NCBI RefSeq assembly: GCF_037975245.1
Contig: NC_092569.1
Coordinates: 37,198,168-37,262,167, forward strand
Direction: 5' to 3'
Length of the DNA: 64,000 nucleotides
Source of the DNA: Apostichopus japonicus
Lineage: Eukaryota > Echinodermata > Holothuroidea > Aspidochirotida > Stichopodidae
Below the pieces are notes generated by a model, which worked only from the letters and a program-made list of their open reading frames with translations, had not been told where the DNA came from and ran no database searches. Made by a program: the position numbers and the translations under genes. Below are positions 36,501-51,500 of the stretch, in pieces; position 1 is the first letter of the stretch; the number at the start of each line of letters is the position of its first letter.

Positions 36501-39500
36501 TTCATTCCGAAAGATGAATGAATATATCATGTCACCCAGGCTATGGAATAATTGGATTAAATTGTCCTTTCTGTGCCAACATAAGTTTTCTTTGCTGCCA
36601 TAAATTTGACAATTGTATGGTTAGCATCTCTACCATTTGTTTTGCTATATCTGGTACAATTGTTTTCTTTGTTTGTATAGATTTGGCAAATTTCCTTACA
36701 CATGTAAGAAGCAATCACAGGGACTGTCCTAAAGCGATTGTTCTTTTGTATAAAATATAAAATTGGGTCCAGTCCCATAGAATTAGACTTCTGTTGTTTG
36801 ATTTCGCTTCAAAAAAAAAGGTTATTTTTGCAAGCTTCTTTTTGATTTGTGTTAGTTCTTAATTATATTGTGATGCGCTTTATATCATTGTTGAATGCAC
36901 TTCTGGAGCTGTAGTTGGTGCTTTTGTCTATAAATGTTTTTATTGATTCCTTGCTGAAGGCAGAAGGAATCTATGCAATGGTGGTGGCATGTGTGGGTGT
37001 GTGTATGTGACACTTTTATGCACTAACTTCATAAGGATAACTGGGGTACATATTTAGTATGAAGGTTCCACTTGGGTAGAACTGGTTTGGGATTATTGTT
37101 GTTTGTATTGGTCAAAGGTCACTTGAGGTCAGCAGGGATCAAAGTCTGAAAACATTGTTCACACAATATATGTCAAGAAGTTGAAGTTGCAGGAAGCTCA
37201 AACTTGGTGTGTAGCTTGCCGTTGGTGAGTAGAAAAGCTGGAGTGTTTCTCATGAATGGTCATTTGTGAACAACAGAATGGAAAAGTGTGAAATCATTGT
37301 AAACATCTCAAGGAAGGAAGCCTGTGTAGTTCTCACAATTGTCATGTGGATTTCATGTAAGTAGTTCAGTTGAACCCTATTGTTTATGGTGGAGTTCAAA
37401 GGTCATTTGGGGTCAGCAGAGGGCAAAATGTGAATCTACGGTATCAAAAGTGCTGTATCTCCAGAACCAGAACATGAAAGGAGCTCATGCATCCGTGGTA
37501 TGATAGTCTTGTGTATTGTATAGTTTGTACCTGATTTGAGGTAGGTCAGAGATCATTTAAGGTCACCAGGTGTCATTACTTGAACACTATGTAAATCAGC
37601 ATTGTAACCAACACAGGTTTTCTGTGTCCTACTCAGGACGCAATGTTTTAGCCAGGGACGCAAAACCTTCAAGTTTCTTGCGTCCCTGGGGACGCAAACT
37701 TTGTTATTAGAGAAACAAACCCCAAGTAAACATAGCCACAACTAGGCCTAAGCAAAACATTACAAAACATAACAAAACACATTTTGAATGTACATCTTTG
37801 TTTTTAAAAAACAACAGTTCAGAATCAAAATTTCTGCCAATCTTACAGATGATTGAATTTGTTTGATAACAAATAAATCATAACAATCAACAGGGTTACC
37901 AACATTTACATTACAGAGATTTCCATGCTAAAAATGACCAACGATGCTTTCCAAATTTCCATGTTTTGATTGGCTATTCCCTTACCCATTGTCTGCAGAC
38001 ATTCTTGCATCTGTAGTGCCCAATGAACACAAAGTATGAAACTATTTGTTATTTACTCTACCCTGTGTAGAGATAGCAAAGTTTATGGTATAGGCTATCA
38101 TAGTTGTGCACTCAAATATCATAACATTAGGCCTTGTTGTCACATACAACAACAAGACTCATGGCAGAAGATGTACTCGAATTATGTCTGAGACTATCAG
38201 CCTCAGGTAATATTTAAATCATTGTTTTGATCATAAAATGTTATGAGTTTTGTGGGAAGCCAGCATCTACTTTATGATACTGAAAAGGAAAGGCTCTCTG
38301 CATTGAGAGTTGCTAGTGTAAAATGTGCATTTGTAAACAGGCTCCATTTCCTGTTTATAGTCAGTAAGCTGCTGGCTTCACAGTTTATCCTTTTACTTAA
38401 GATACTGCATCAGAACAGAAGTTCATTGTCTCTTCTGCAGTTTTTGTATATAAATTTAGTGTCCATTAGCATGTGGGTTGCCTCTTTACTGCAGGACTCC
38501 CTTGTTTTTTGAAAAGTTGGCATCGTCATTGCTGTGGTCAGAGTTTTCTGGTAGCAACTCCAATCAGGAGAACTTTAAAGGATGGTTTAGAGAAAGTTAC
38601 TTTCCTGATTGGGTACTGTATCCTTACTCCTATTTGGCCCCTCCCTTTAGTTAGACAAAGAAAATGCTGGGTCAGGGCTGGAAAACCTTGCGAACCTTCC
38701 GAACCAGGTTCGCGGGAAATCCGCGATGCTCGCGGGAAATCCAGCCTGGCTGGAGAAAAAAAAATCGGGGAAAAGAAAAAATCGGGGAAAAAAAAAACGG
38801 GACGAAACTTAAAAAAAAAACACGAAGTAGCAAAAAGTACATCTGTATAAACAATAAGGAAAATTTCAGAAGAAAAGTTTAAGAAACAAAAGAAAAATGT
38901 CCAGAGAGTGTGCTCGCAATTTTAGTCACAATAGCCTATAACGAGTAATGATGTGACCCCAACCCACTTACAAGGGCAATGTCACACGGACACACACGGC
39001 CCAGCGCGGGAAGCTTGCTGTAATAAATCAGCCTCGCGGGAAATGTTTTGAACAATATTGCCATTCCACATTTGTTTATACTTATATTGTATGTTAGTTA
39101 GTAAACGTTTTCTTTCGTATGAAATTGACTTCAATTCAGTGTTTCCTCTAAGGTGCGGGATTCCCTTCAACTGACTCAGTAATCCCGCAAAGAAAACATT
39201 TGTCTGCTGGAAATCCCCGCATCGTTTAGGGATGCACCGGATATCCGGTCCGACCAGACTATCCGGCCGGATAGTGAGCAATTTTCCGGTTCGGGCCGGA
39301 TATTTTTCAAAATCCGGCCGGATCTTTTTCAAAATCTGGCCTGAATTATTCCTTAAAAAAGTGTTGGTATTCACTTAAATCAATGTAAACTATTTCCAAA
39401 AATTAATAAAAACATTCAAAGTAAGGAAAAATTAGGTTTAACATGTTTAATTTAATTTTCTCAATGGTCTGACCCACTGTTTCTAAAGATCAACCAAAAT

Positions 39501-42500
39501 AATACAACTACTCTAATAATATGAATGTATACAAACTATACTGTACAACAAATACAGTTTGCAGTGAAATCATTTCTTTCAGCCTTCTTCAGTTTAATAT
39601 TGTGCAGTTAAAATAGACCATTCATATACTTATCAGTCAAAATACTGTTCCATTGAATCTTTACTTTCCCATTATTGTTGGCATTCATGTTTTCTCTGAA
39701 TTTTTATGTGTGGAACAATCTCTTATATGGTTAAATACGTGTTAATTGTTTTTAATTCCACAAAAACCACTTCATCTTATAGTTCATTCTGAAACCTTAG
39801 AATAACTTTAATTCTCATCAAAAAAGGTTAATTCCAGAGCTGAGGGCTGACAATGAAAACAATTTCAAAAGTAACCTTGCTACAGTTATCACATACAGAG
39901 ACAATTATCTTAGTAAATAATTTAACAACATGTGACTGATCTAACAAAATGATTTCCATATTTATATCTTTTTGAGGTTTCAAGCTATCATTCCTTAAAT
40001 AATTATATCTTTAAAATGATTTGTTGCAGAGCATGCAAGTCTTTTTCATATATACTGTAACGTTGCTACTGTATTTGGGAATGTAAACAAATTTAATTTC
40101 CCGCTTTCACTGTATGTTGAACATATTTTCTCAAATTGTGGTGAAGGAAAAGAAGTTTTTCTCCAGTTTTCGGAAGAAGGCGAGCACGTTGCTTGTCAAA
40201 AATTTTGCCTGCTTCAGAGAAAGACGCTCTGAATATACAGAGGAAACAGGACAGGACAATAACACCGAGCCAGTTGAGAAATAGTAGGGAAAATGAACTT
40301 GTGTTCCTTCCAGACTGCCACAGGGTCAGAGGATGGGGTCTTAATTTCACCTTCTTTATAATATGCATATACCTCACCAAAGATTTGCTCCTTGTTTCAT
40401 ACTTCTACATCTTATTAATGATTTTCTTTTGTGTAATGAAAAAAATCCGGTTCCGGCCGGATTTTATCCGGCCGGATTTCATGTACTATCCGGCAAAATC
40501 CAGTTCCGGCCGGATCCAAAAATTTGGATCCGGTGCATCCCTAGCATCGTTTTCTTGCATTCGCGATAAGTTTATACTCAATGCACAACGTATTCACTTG
40601 ACTGTAAAAAAACTCTGAAAATCAGTAGAGAAATTACCAATTGTGTACGAAAAGTAAGTTGGTACACCTTTCAAATTTTATGAAAGATCCAGCAAAACAC
40701 TTTCGAAAAATTCACGCGAAACTGGCATATCGTGCTAAATGCAACTAATGTCATGTAAACAAGGCTCTAGTACACCCATTTATGAATCAACCGTAAGACC
40801 ACATCTGGTGTTAAGCGCGGGAAAAAAATATTTTCTAGAATTTCCAAAAATACAGAAAAAATAATATCCTACCATAGTTAAGTGCATAGCAAATAGCCTA
40901 ACCACCTCGTCGGTTACAGATCTCACGTAACTACAAAAACACAACTAATAGTATTTTGCGAACTTGACGTTTTCTACAAGAACATGGAATTAAAAATAAG
41001 CATTTAGTTAATCATGCCAAGTGGCCTAAAACATATTTTATTACAAGGTTTACTTTCATAAAGATTGCCATAGCTAGTGGGGCCTCGATGTGCTGCGTGT
41101 ATGGTATAGACTGTGCCTCGTGTATCATGGGGAATACTCCATGAAACGTTTCTTGGAAACGTGCCAAAAATGTTAACAAACAGGTGTTATACAGGGGATG
41201 AGCGAGCAGTTGTTTGGTATTTAGGTACCTGGGAAAATTCGCAGCACATGTACAGTTAGCCTACCGTAGTATTTAAGTAGGGTTAAACCGTACTGCAGTT
41301 GTAAACTGATGTACGTATAGTGTGCGCTATTCATTATTAGGCAGTCTATAAACGGGGCTTTGCCGAACGTTGTTTGTTTCATAATATCGGAAGTTCTGTA
41401 AGTTAAACTTTGTAAAGAATGTAGGACAGATGAAATCTCTTTTCATTTTATCACATAATATAGGTCTACTCTAACTTGTCATTTTAAAATTTTCATCAGC
41501 TTCGTGACAATTTAAATTCAAAAAGTTGTCAGTATTTTGCATCCTCAACTGCTAATTTTGTTATCGCCAGACACGCAAAAATATTAAAATTTTCCCCCAC
41601 CAGGGCCCTAAGGCGGGCCCCTGGACCCCACGCCTTTATGCTCGCATGCTAAGTGTAGAAGTACCAGATGGAGCACCAGAAGCCTATTGCTTTTGGTGGA
41701 GGTCAAGTGTCATTTGGGGTCACCAGGGGTCAAACTGAAAACCTTGTAAACATGATATCTCAAGAAGGGAAGCATGGCTCTAATGTAGTGTGTAGAAGTA
41801 CCACATTAGGTTAAAGAAGCCTATTGTTTATGGTGGAGGTCAAAGGTCATTTGGGGTCATCAGAGGTCAAATCGTGAAACCTTTGTTAACATGTACACCC
41901 TCACTATACAATACGTCAGATTCATGAAGAAAACTGCTCATGTTACATCATCGAAACCACAATGCATTTTTGCATTCTGGTTACTACTACTATCTATTAT
42001 GCAGGCCCAGACCTCGCATTTTCCGCGGGATTGTGCGCTTTCCGCAATTTAATCGCATTTGGAATAAACGTTCAGTAAAAAGCCACTTGCGATTATTATT
42101 TTTAGTTATCCCGTCTATAATGCATTAGTAACATATTGTAAATTTCCTTTTCAGTCTTACCTTCTACTGTATGAAATAAACCAATGAATAAATTATAATT
42201 GTGAGAATTCTTTCAATTTCTTCCACATGGTAGCCTAACACCACACTAGGTCAATGGGGAAATCTAGCTTAACTATCTGTTTATTCGCTGAAATTGTGAC
42301 GCAGTTAAAAGATATCCATGGAATACTTTCATTATTGTGTTTTCTTTGACCACATGGTAGCCTAACACCACACTAAGTCAATGGGAAAATCTTGCCTAAC
42401 CACGGGTTTGCAAAAAAAAAAAACTGTAGGATTCAGATAATAAAATTAGGAACCGGGTAGTATCCCGTCGGGTGGGTACCCGTGCAAACACTAATATTGA

Positions 42501-45500
42501 TGTACAGTATCTGTTGCTCTAAACATTAGTTTTTTTTGTTATTGGACATAGCATTTTACCTACATTACTGGTAGTGCTTGCACATGGTCAGATAAGTAAA
42601 TTGATAAGTTACGCACATTGTATATACACTGCACGATAACTACTTCTAAGTGGCCTAGCTTTTCATTTCCATGTATAAAGCTGTTCGTAAAACAGTCATT
42701 GAACAATCCTGTGTGAAAGAATACCATATTTCATAGCAGAGTAGGCGTTGAGTTTCTTGACAAGTATCTCATCGTGGTCAGTGTGTCATCTCTGTTGTCA
42801 AAACTTTCCAAACTCTTCACTCCTCTATTGAAATATGGTGACTTGTGTCATGGTTGATGCACAATATTGTTTTTTGGAGAAAATAAAGAGTAATAATTTG
42901 CACCTATTTTCTTTGCAGATATTTTCCAAAGAGTACATAAACATTTTGCTCACAGTCTACTTTCTCTTCCTGGGTGTTCTCTCTTTGGCTCATATAGCTG
43001 GGTAAGATATTTGTTTTCTTTGATTCATAGCTGGGTAAGATATTTGTTTTCTTTGATTCATAGCTGGGTAAGATATTTGTTTTCTTTGATTCATAGCTGG
43101 GTAAGATATTTGTTTTCTTTGATTCATAGCTGGGTAAGATATATGTTTTCCTTTATTCATAGCTGGGTAAGATATGTTTCTTTGATTCATAGCTGGGTAA
43201 GATTTGTTTGATATCATTGATTCATAGCTGGGTAAGATATCTTTGATATGTTTGATTCATAGCTGGGTAAGATATGTTTGATTCATATCTGGGTAAGATA
43301 TCTTTGATATGTTCGATTCATATCTGGGTAAGATATGTTTGATTCATATCTGGGTAAGATATGTTTGATTCATAGCTGGGGAAGATATGTTTGATTCATA
43401 GCTGGGTAAGATATGTTTGATATCATTGATTCATAGCTGGGTAAGATATCTTTGATATGTTTGATTCATAGCTGGGTAAGATATGTTTGATTCATATCTG
43501 GGTAAGATATCTTTGATATGTTCGATTCATAGCTGGGTAAGATATGTTTGATTCATATCTGGGTAAGATATGTTTGATTCATAGCTGGGTAAGATATGTT
43601 TGATTCATAGCTGGGTAATATATGTTTGATTCATAGCTGGGTAAGATGTGTTTTTTTTTCTCTTATTCATAGCTGGGTAAGATATGTTTGATTCATAGCT
43701 GGGGAAGATATGTTTGATTCATAGCTGGGTAAGATATGTTTGATTCATAGCTGGGTAAGATGTGTTTTTTTTTCTCTTATTCATAGCTGGGTAAGATATG
43801 TTTGATTCATAGCTGGGGAAGATATGTTTGATTCATAGCTGGGTAAGATATGTTTGATTCATAGCTGGGTAAGATATGTTTGATTCATAGCTGGGTAAGA
43901 TATGTTTGATTCATAGCTGGGTAAGATATGTTTGATTCATAGCTGGGTAAGATATGTTTGATTCATAGCTGGGTAAGATATGTTTGATTCATAGCTGGGT
44001 AAGATATCTTTGATTTATAGCTTGGTAAGATATCTTTGATTCATAGATGGGTAAGATGTGTTTGTAGTTCTTGTTCATAGCTGGGTAAGATATGTTATAG
44101 CTGGGTATGATATATTTGATACCTTTGATTCATAGCTGAGTAAGATTTGTTTGTTGTTCTTGTTCATAGCTGGGTAAGATATGTTATAGCTGGGTAAGAT
44201 ATGTTTGATACCTTTGATTCATAGCTGAGTAAGAATTGTTGTTCTTGTTCATAGCTGGGTAAAGATATATTTGATATCTTTGATTCATAGCTGGGTAAGA
44301 TATGTTTGATATCTTTGATTCATAGCTGGGTAAGATATGTTTGATATCTTTGATTCATAGCTGGGTAAAGATATGTTTATTGTTCTTGGTCATACTGTAG
44401 CTGAGTAAAATTTGTTTGTTGTTGTTCATAGCTGGTCAAGATATATGTTTTTGTTGATACACAACTGTAGCTATTTAAGATATATCTTACAATGTTTGGA
44501 TCGCTTTAATTGTTAGTTACTGTTTATGGGGTAGGCTCTATGGGTCATGGGATGTTCAATTGCTGAGAACTAGGACCTTAAAAGTCAAGAAAATGTCAAA
44601 ATGCTACATGGCCGGCAGATTGCAAAGTTTCAAAATTGTCATAAATTGAATAAAAATAAAAGCAATGCAACTCAACTTTCCAACTACAGTATGCTTATTT
44701 TATGGTACTCTTATCATGGAATTTTGGTAATTTTTTAGAGGAGGCTGCAGATTTGGAATGACCCATATGTTTGTTACCTTTGATACACGTTCAGATAAGA
44801 CAGGTTTGCAATCTATGATTCATATATGTAGCTTGGTACGATGTGTAGTTCATGTTTGTTTAATCATACTGGGAAGGTATGTTTGTTGGCTCATGTAGCT
44901 GGGTAAGATATTTTACTTACCTTTGATACATATCTGGGCAAGATAAATTTGTTACATTTGATCAATAGGTTGATGAGCTAAAAGCATAAAAGTTATATTA
45001 CAGTAGATTACAAGCTGGGTTGAATATATCTGTGTCTTGGGTCTTATTGAATAGTAGGGTGCTGTAGATGGTAGCTACTTTAATCTTGGATGCAACATAA
45101 GTGTCGTAAAGACATCCCAGAAGTTATACTGAAATTGAAGAGGCCTGAATGGAATGATATAAGTCAGTGGCATATAAGTTTCATTTTGGAAAGTGGATCA
45201 AAATGTCTGTGGAATACATATATACTATATCACACAAAGACTATCACTGTAGATCAGAGCCTTCATTTTCTCTTTCAGTCCCTACGTAAGACGTTTCATT
45301 CCTGGGATTGTTCCCAATGAAGATTACCACCTACTGTTAACGTCAGGCACAGCAGAAAAAAAGGAAGGTAATTGGAAAAGCCCACAGACTGCTTTTATCA
45401 TGTCATAACAGGATAACGGCCATACTCTTATCAGGATAGTGATTTATCTGAGGCATAATACAGTAGAATCATGCAGGTAGTGAGTCCTGTCTCTGCGGTA

Positions 45501-48500
45501 CCTAGAGTAGATATAAGCAGTGAGTCCTGTATCTGTGGTATGGTAGATACAGGTAGTGAGTCCTGTCTCTGCGGTACCTAGAGTAGATATAAGCAGTGAG
45601 TCCTGTATCTGTGGTGTGGTAGATACAGGCAGAGAGTCCTGTCTCTGCGGTACCTAGAGTAGATATAAGCAGTGAGTCCTGTATCTGTGGTATGGTAGAT
45701 ACAGGTAGTGTTTCCTGTATCTGTGGTATGGTAGATACAGGCAGTGAGTCCTGTATCTGTGGTATGGTAGATACAGGCAGTGAGTACTGTATCTGTGGTA
45801 CCTAGAGTAGATATAAGCATTGAGTCCTGTATCTGTGGTATGGTAGATAAAGGCAGTGAGTCCTGTATCTGTGGTATGGTAGATACAGGTAGTGTTTCCT
45901 GTATCTGTGGTATGGTAGATACAGGCAGTGAGTCCTGTATCTGTGGTACCTAGAGTAGATATAAGCATTGAGTCCTGTATCTGTGGTATGGTAGATAAAG
46001 GCAGTGAGTCCTGTATCTGTGGTTTGGTAGATACAGGTAGTGAGTCCTGTATCTGTGGTATGGTAGATACAGGTAGTGAGTCCTGTCTCTGCGGTACCTA
46101 GAGTAGATATAAGCATTGAGTCCTGTATCTGTGGTATGGTAGATAAAGGCAGTGAGTCCTGTATCTGTGGTATGGTAGATACAGGTAGTGAGTCCTGTAT
46201 CTGTGGTACATATGGTAGATAAAGGCAGTGAGTCCTTTATCTGTGGTATGGAAGATACAGGTAGTGAGTCCTGTATCTGTGGTATGGTATATAAAGGCAG
46301 TGAGTCCTGTATCTGTGGTATGGTAGATACAGGTAGTGAGTCCTGTATCTGTGGTATGGTAGATACAGGTAGTGAGTCCTGTATCTGTGGTATGGTAGAT
46401 AAAGGCAGTGAGTCCTGTATCTGTGGTATGGTAGATACCTGTTGCACCTGGGTATGATAGATACTTGGCTGCAATGGATGTACAGTAACCATTACAGTGC
46501 TGACTTCTAGTCAATGTGCATATTCTAGTCATTAAAATTGTTTTCATATTTTCAGTAGAGAATGAATGGCAAGCAGGACTCATTGAAGATATTAACTATA
46601 ACATTCTCTCTACTTTGTGCTCACTTGCTTTACAGAACTGATGAATTACAACTTTGACTACAAAGACCTTATCAATTTAGCCCTATGTGGAGTGTTTGGA
46701 GCCTGGTATCTCTTTCAGAAAGTGAGTGCCATCGAAACTTTTGATTTACTTCAATGACTTTATGTTTGATTCCTTGCCGAAATATAAAATCGTTTCTCTG
46801 TCAAACGCTATATTAGCAATCTCATACTTTGAAGACGTGTTTGAAAAATTGTTTATCGTTTTTTAAGGTAACTTCTAAGGGCTATCTTCTAAGGGAATCT
46901 CACATTTAGCCTGCGATGTGGTTGCCCCATATTATCCTCTTGAGTGTGACAGTTGATGTGAATCTCACATTTAGCATGCGATGTGGTTGCCCCATATTAT
47001 CCTCTTGAGTGCGACAGTTTATGTGAATCTCACATTTAGCCTGCGATGTGGTTGCCCCATATTATCCTCTTGAGTGTGACAGTTGATGTGAATCTCACAT
47101 TTAGCATGCGATGTGGTTGCCCCATATTATCCTCTTGAGTGCGACAGTTTATGTGAATCTCACATTTAGCCTGCGATGTGGTTGCCCCATATTATCCTCT
47201 TGAGTGCGACAGTTTATGTGAATCTCACATTTAGCATGCGATGTGAATGCTCCATATTATCCTCTTGAGTGTGACAGTTTATGTGAATCTCACATTTAGC
47301 ATGCGATGTGAATGCTCCATATTATCCTCTTGAGTGTGATAGTTTATGTGAATTTCACATTTAGCATGCGATGTGAATGCTCCATATTATCCTCTTGAGT
47401 GTGATAGTTTATGTGAATTTCACATTTAGCATGTGATGTGAATGCCCCATATTATCTTCTGAGTTTGAAAGGTTACATGAATGGCCTGAAGGCCCCATTT
47501 TTAGTATGAGATGATGGGTGTCATAATTGGCAACATGTAACCAAAATATGCACAAAAGCACACATGTCAGAAAGGAAGGAGCATTTTGTTTGCTAGCTGT
47601 ATTCCCTTGGTCAACTATTAATGCCAGACTTCATTTAACAGTCATAGATATAAAGTAACATTTCTTTATTGTTTTTCTCTTTTGAGCAGCACTGGATCGC
47701 CAACAACATATTTGGTCTGGCCTTTGCTCTGAATGGAATTGAATTCTTGCAGCTAAATACTGTTATGACTGGATGTATATTACTGGGTGGTCTCTTCTTC
47801 TATGATATTTTCTGGGTCTTTGGTACCAATGTAATGGTAACAGTAGCCAAGAGCTTTGAAGCCCCAATTAAGTGTAAGTAACTAGTCATGATTCAAGTAT
47901 TATAATAGAATGCAATTCTACCTATGGTATTAGTTGCATGAGTTGATTCCTATCAGAATTAGACACTCATGGTGGTGTCTACTCCTTAGCTTCCATTGTT
48001 GCACATCTTTCAGAAAACAGCCAGGCAAGCTGGTTTTTTATTCCTGGCCGGATATATGACTTATCTGTCATCAACTTTCAGATTGGTAATTGCAATGATC
48101 AAGTTATCTAGAACTAGCATATGATGTTCTGGTACTTGACTTCAGGACACATCTTCCTCTGTTGCTCTATCAGTGAATTGATTCCATTATAAACTTCTAA
48201 CAGTATACAATATAAGGAATACAGCATACAGTATAAACAAGGCAAAGGAATTAACAGTATAAGGAATACAGCATACAGTATAAACAAGGCAAAGGAATTA
48301 ACAATATAAGGAATACAGCATACAGTATAAACAAGGCAAAGGAATTAACAATATAAGGAATACAGCATACAGTATAAACAAGGCAAAGGAATTAACAATA
48401 TAAGGAATACAGCATACAGTATAAACAAGGCAAAGGAATTAACAATATAAAGAATACAGCATACAGTATAAACAAGGCAAGAATACAGCATACAGTATAA

Positions 48501-51500
48501 ACAAGGCAAAGGAATTAACAATATAAGGAATACAGCATACAGTATAAACAAGGCAAAGGAATTAACAATATAAAGAATACAGCATACAGTATAAACAAGG
48601 CAAGAATACAGCATACAGTATAAACAAGGCAAAGGAATTAACAATATAAAGAATACAGCATACAGTATAAACAAGGCAAAGGAATTAACAATATAAGGAA
48701 TACAGCATACAGTATAAACAAGGCAAAGGAATTAACAATATAAGGAATACAGCATACAGAATAAACAAGGCAAAGGAATTAACAATATAAGGAATACAGC
48801 ATACAGTATAAACAAGGCAAAGGAATTAACAATATAAGGAATACAGCATACAGTATAAACAAGGCAAAGGAATTAACAATATAAGGAATACAGCATACAG
48901 TATAAACAAGGCAAAGGAATTAACAATATAAGGAATACAGCATACAGTATAAACAAGGCAAAGGAATTAACAATATAAGGAATACAGCATACAGTATAAA
49001 CAAGGCAAAGGAATTAACAATATAAAGAATACAGCATACAGAATAAACAAGGCAAAGGAATTAACAATATAAGGAATACAGCATACAGTATAAACAAGGC
49101 AAAGGAATTAACAATATAAGGAATACAGCATACAGTATAAACAAGACAAAGGAATTAACAATATAAGGAATACAGCATACAGTATAAACAAGGCAAAGGA
49201 ATTAACAATATAAGGAATACAGCATACAGTATAAACAAGGCAAAGGAATTAACAATATAAAGAATACAGCATACAGAATAAAAAAGGCAAAGGAATTAAC
49301 AATATAAGGAATACAGCATACAGTATAAACAAGGCAAAGGAATTAACAATATAAGGAATACAGCATACAGTATAAACAAGGCAAAGGAATTAACAATATA
49401 AGGAATACAGCATACAGTATAAACAAGGCAAAGGAATTAACAATATAAGGAATACAGCATACAGTATAAACAAGGCAAAGGAATTAACAATATAAGGAAT
49501 ACAGCATACAGAATAAACAAGGCAAAGGAATTAACAATATAAGGAATACAGCATACAGTATAAACAAGGCAAAGGAATTAACAATATAAGGAATACAGCA
49601 TACAGTATAAACAAGGCAAAGGAATTAACAATATAAAGAATACAGCATACAGTATAAACAAGGCAAAGGAATTAACAATATAAGGAATACAGCATACAGT
49701 ATAAACAAGGCAAAGGAATTAACAATATAAGGAATACAGCATACAGTATAAACAAGGCAAAGGAATTAACAATATAAGGAATACAGCATACAGTATAAAC
49801 AAGGCAAAGGAATTAACAATATAAGGAATACAGCATACAGAATAAACAAGGCAAAGGAATTAACAATATAAGGAATACAGCATACAGTATAAACAAGGCA
49901 AAGGAATTAACAATATAAGGAATACAGCATACAGTATAAACAAGACAAAGGAATTAAGAATATAAGGAATACAGCATACAGTATAAACAAGGCAAAGGAA
50001 TTAACAATATAAAGAATACAGTATAAACAAGGCAAAGGAATTAACAATATAAGGAATACAGCATACAGTATAAACAAGGCAAAGGAATTAACAATATAAG
50101 GAATACAGCATACAGTATAAACAAGGCAAAGGAATTAACAATATAAGGAATACAGCATACAGTATAAACAAGGCAAAGGAATTAACAATATAAGGAATAC
50201 AGCATACAGAATAAACAAGGCAAAGGAATTAACAATATAAGGAATACAGCATACAGTATAAACAAGGCAAAGGAATTAACAATATAAGGAATACAGCATA
50301 CAGTATAAACAAGGCAAAGGAATTAACAATATAAGGAATACAGCATACAGAATAAACAAGGCAAAGGAATTAACAATATAAGGAATACAGCATACAGTAT
50401 AAACAAGGCAAAGGAATTAACAATATAAGGAATACAGCATACAGTATAAACAAGGCAAAGGAATTACTAAGCCGACTGACTTTGTGCTTCTACATTTTTA
50501 CGAACCAAAAAAATTTGCTGTTGGGACAACAAAACGTGAGACCTGGTTGACCCCCACAGAAGAAATTCATAAAATATTTGCCCTGACCTGTATCCAAGTA
50601 ATCTTAGGAGCAAGATTGGAAAAATATTGGCATTTTCAACAATAACAACCACCACCACAAATGTCATATGAATGGATATGCATTGTTCACTTGAAATTAA
50701 AGGTATTAATTCACTCTCAGCTTTATATTTTGTTATGATCTGATTTTACCTTACACACATCATCCATTTATGTGTGAATGATACATGTCTTTCAAATATG
50801 CAGAGTTATAACCCAACACAAATTGCAGCTTTAAAATGTCTTATAATATCATTGACTACTTAGGCTTAAACACAGGGGGCTAAGTGACTTCCACATTTCA
50901 AACATGTAAAATAGTAATCTGTTATTTGGTCGTCATTAAATTCTGTGAGTCTCCATCTGTCACAGGAGTTTCAGGTTCGTCTCTATCCCAAAGCCTAAGC
51001 TACGGATAGTCCATTATGTACACTAACTCTGTTTCATGGGTTTGTCTTTCATTTTTAGTGGTTTTTCCACAAGACTTGCTGGAAAATGGTCTTGAAGCTA
51101 ACAACTTTGCAATGCTTGGCCTTGGAGATATTGTGATACCTGGGATTTTCATTGCATTATTGTTGCGTTATGATGTCAGGTGTGTATGCAATTTGTTTGG
51201 CATTTTACCTACTTTGTCAGCTATACACAAAACTTTATTGTCATTAGCTGTGAAGGTTTAATATGTAATTTAGCTGTGTAGGTGTCATGTTTACTAGTAA
51301 TGTATGCTTGACATGTACTTAGCTGTAAAGTAGCAATATAGTAGATATGATTTGCATTTGTATGTTCTTTTACACAGCAAGAAGAAGTCCAACACATATT
51401 TTTACACCGGGTTTATTGCCTATCTTCTTGGCCTTCTGATGACGATTGGAGTTATGCATTTCTTCAAGCATGCACAACCTGCCCTCTTATACCTGGTTCC

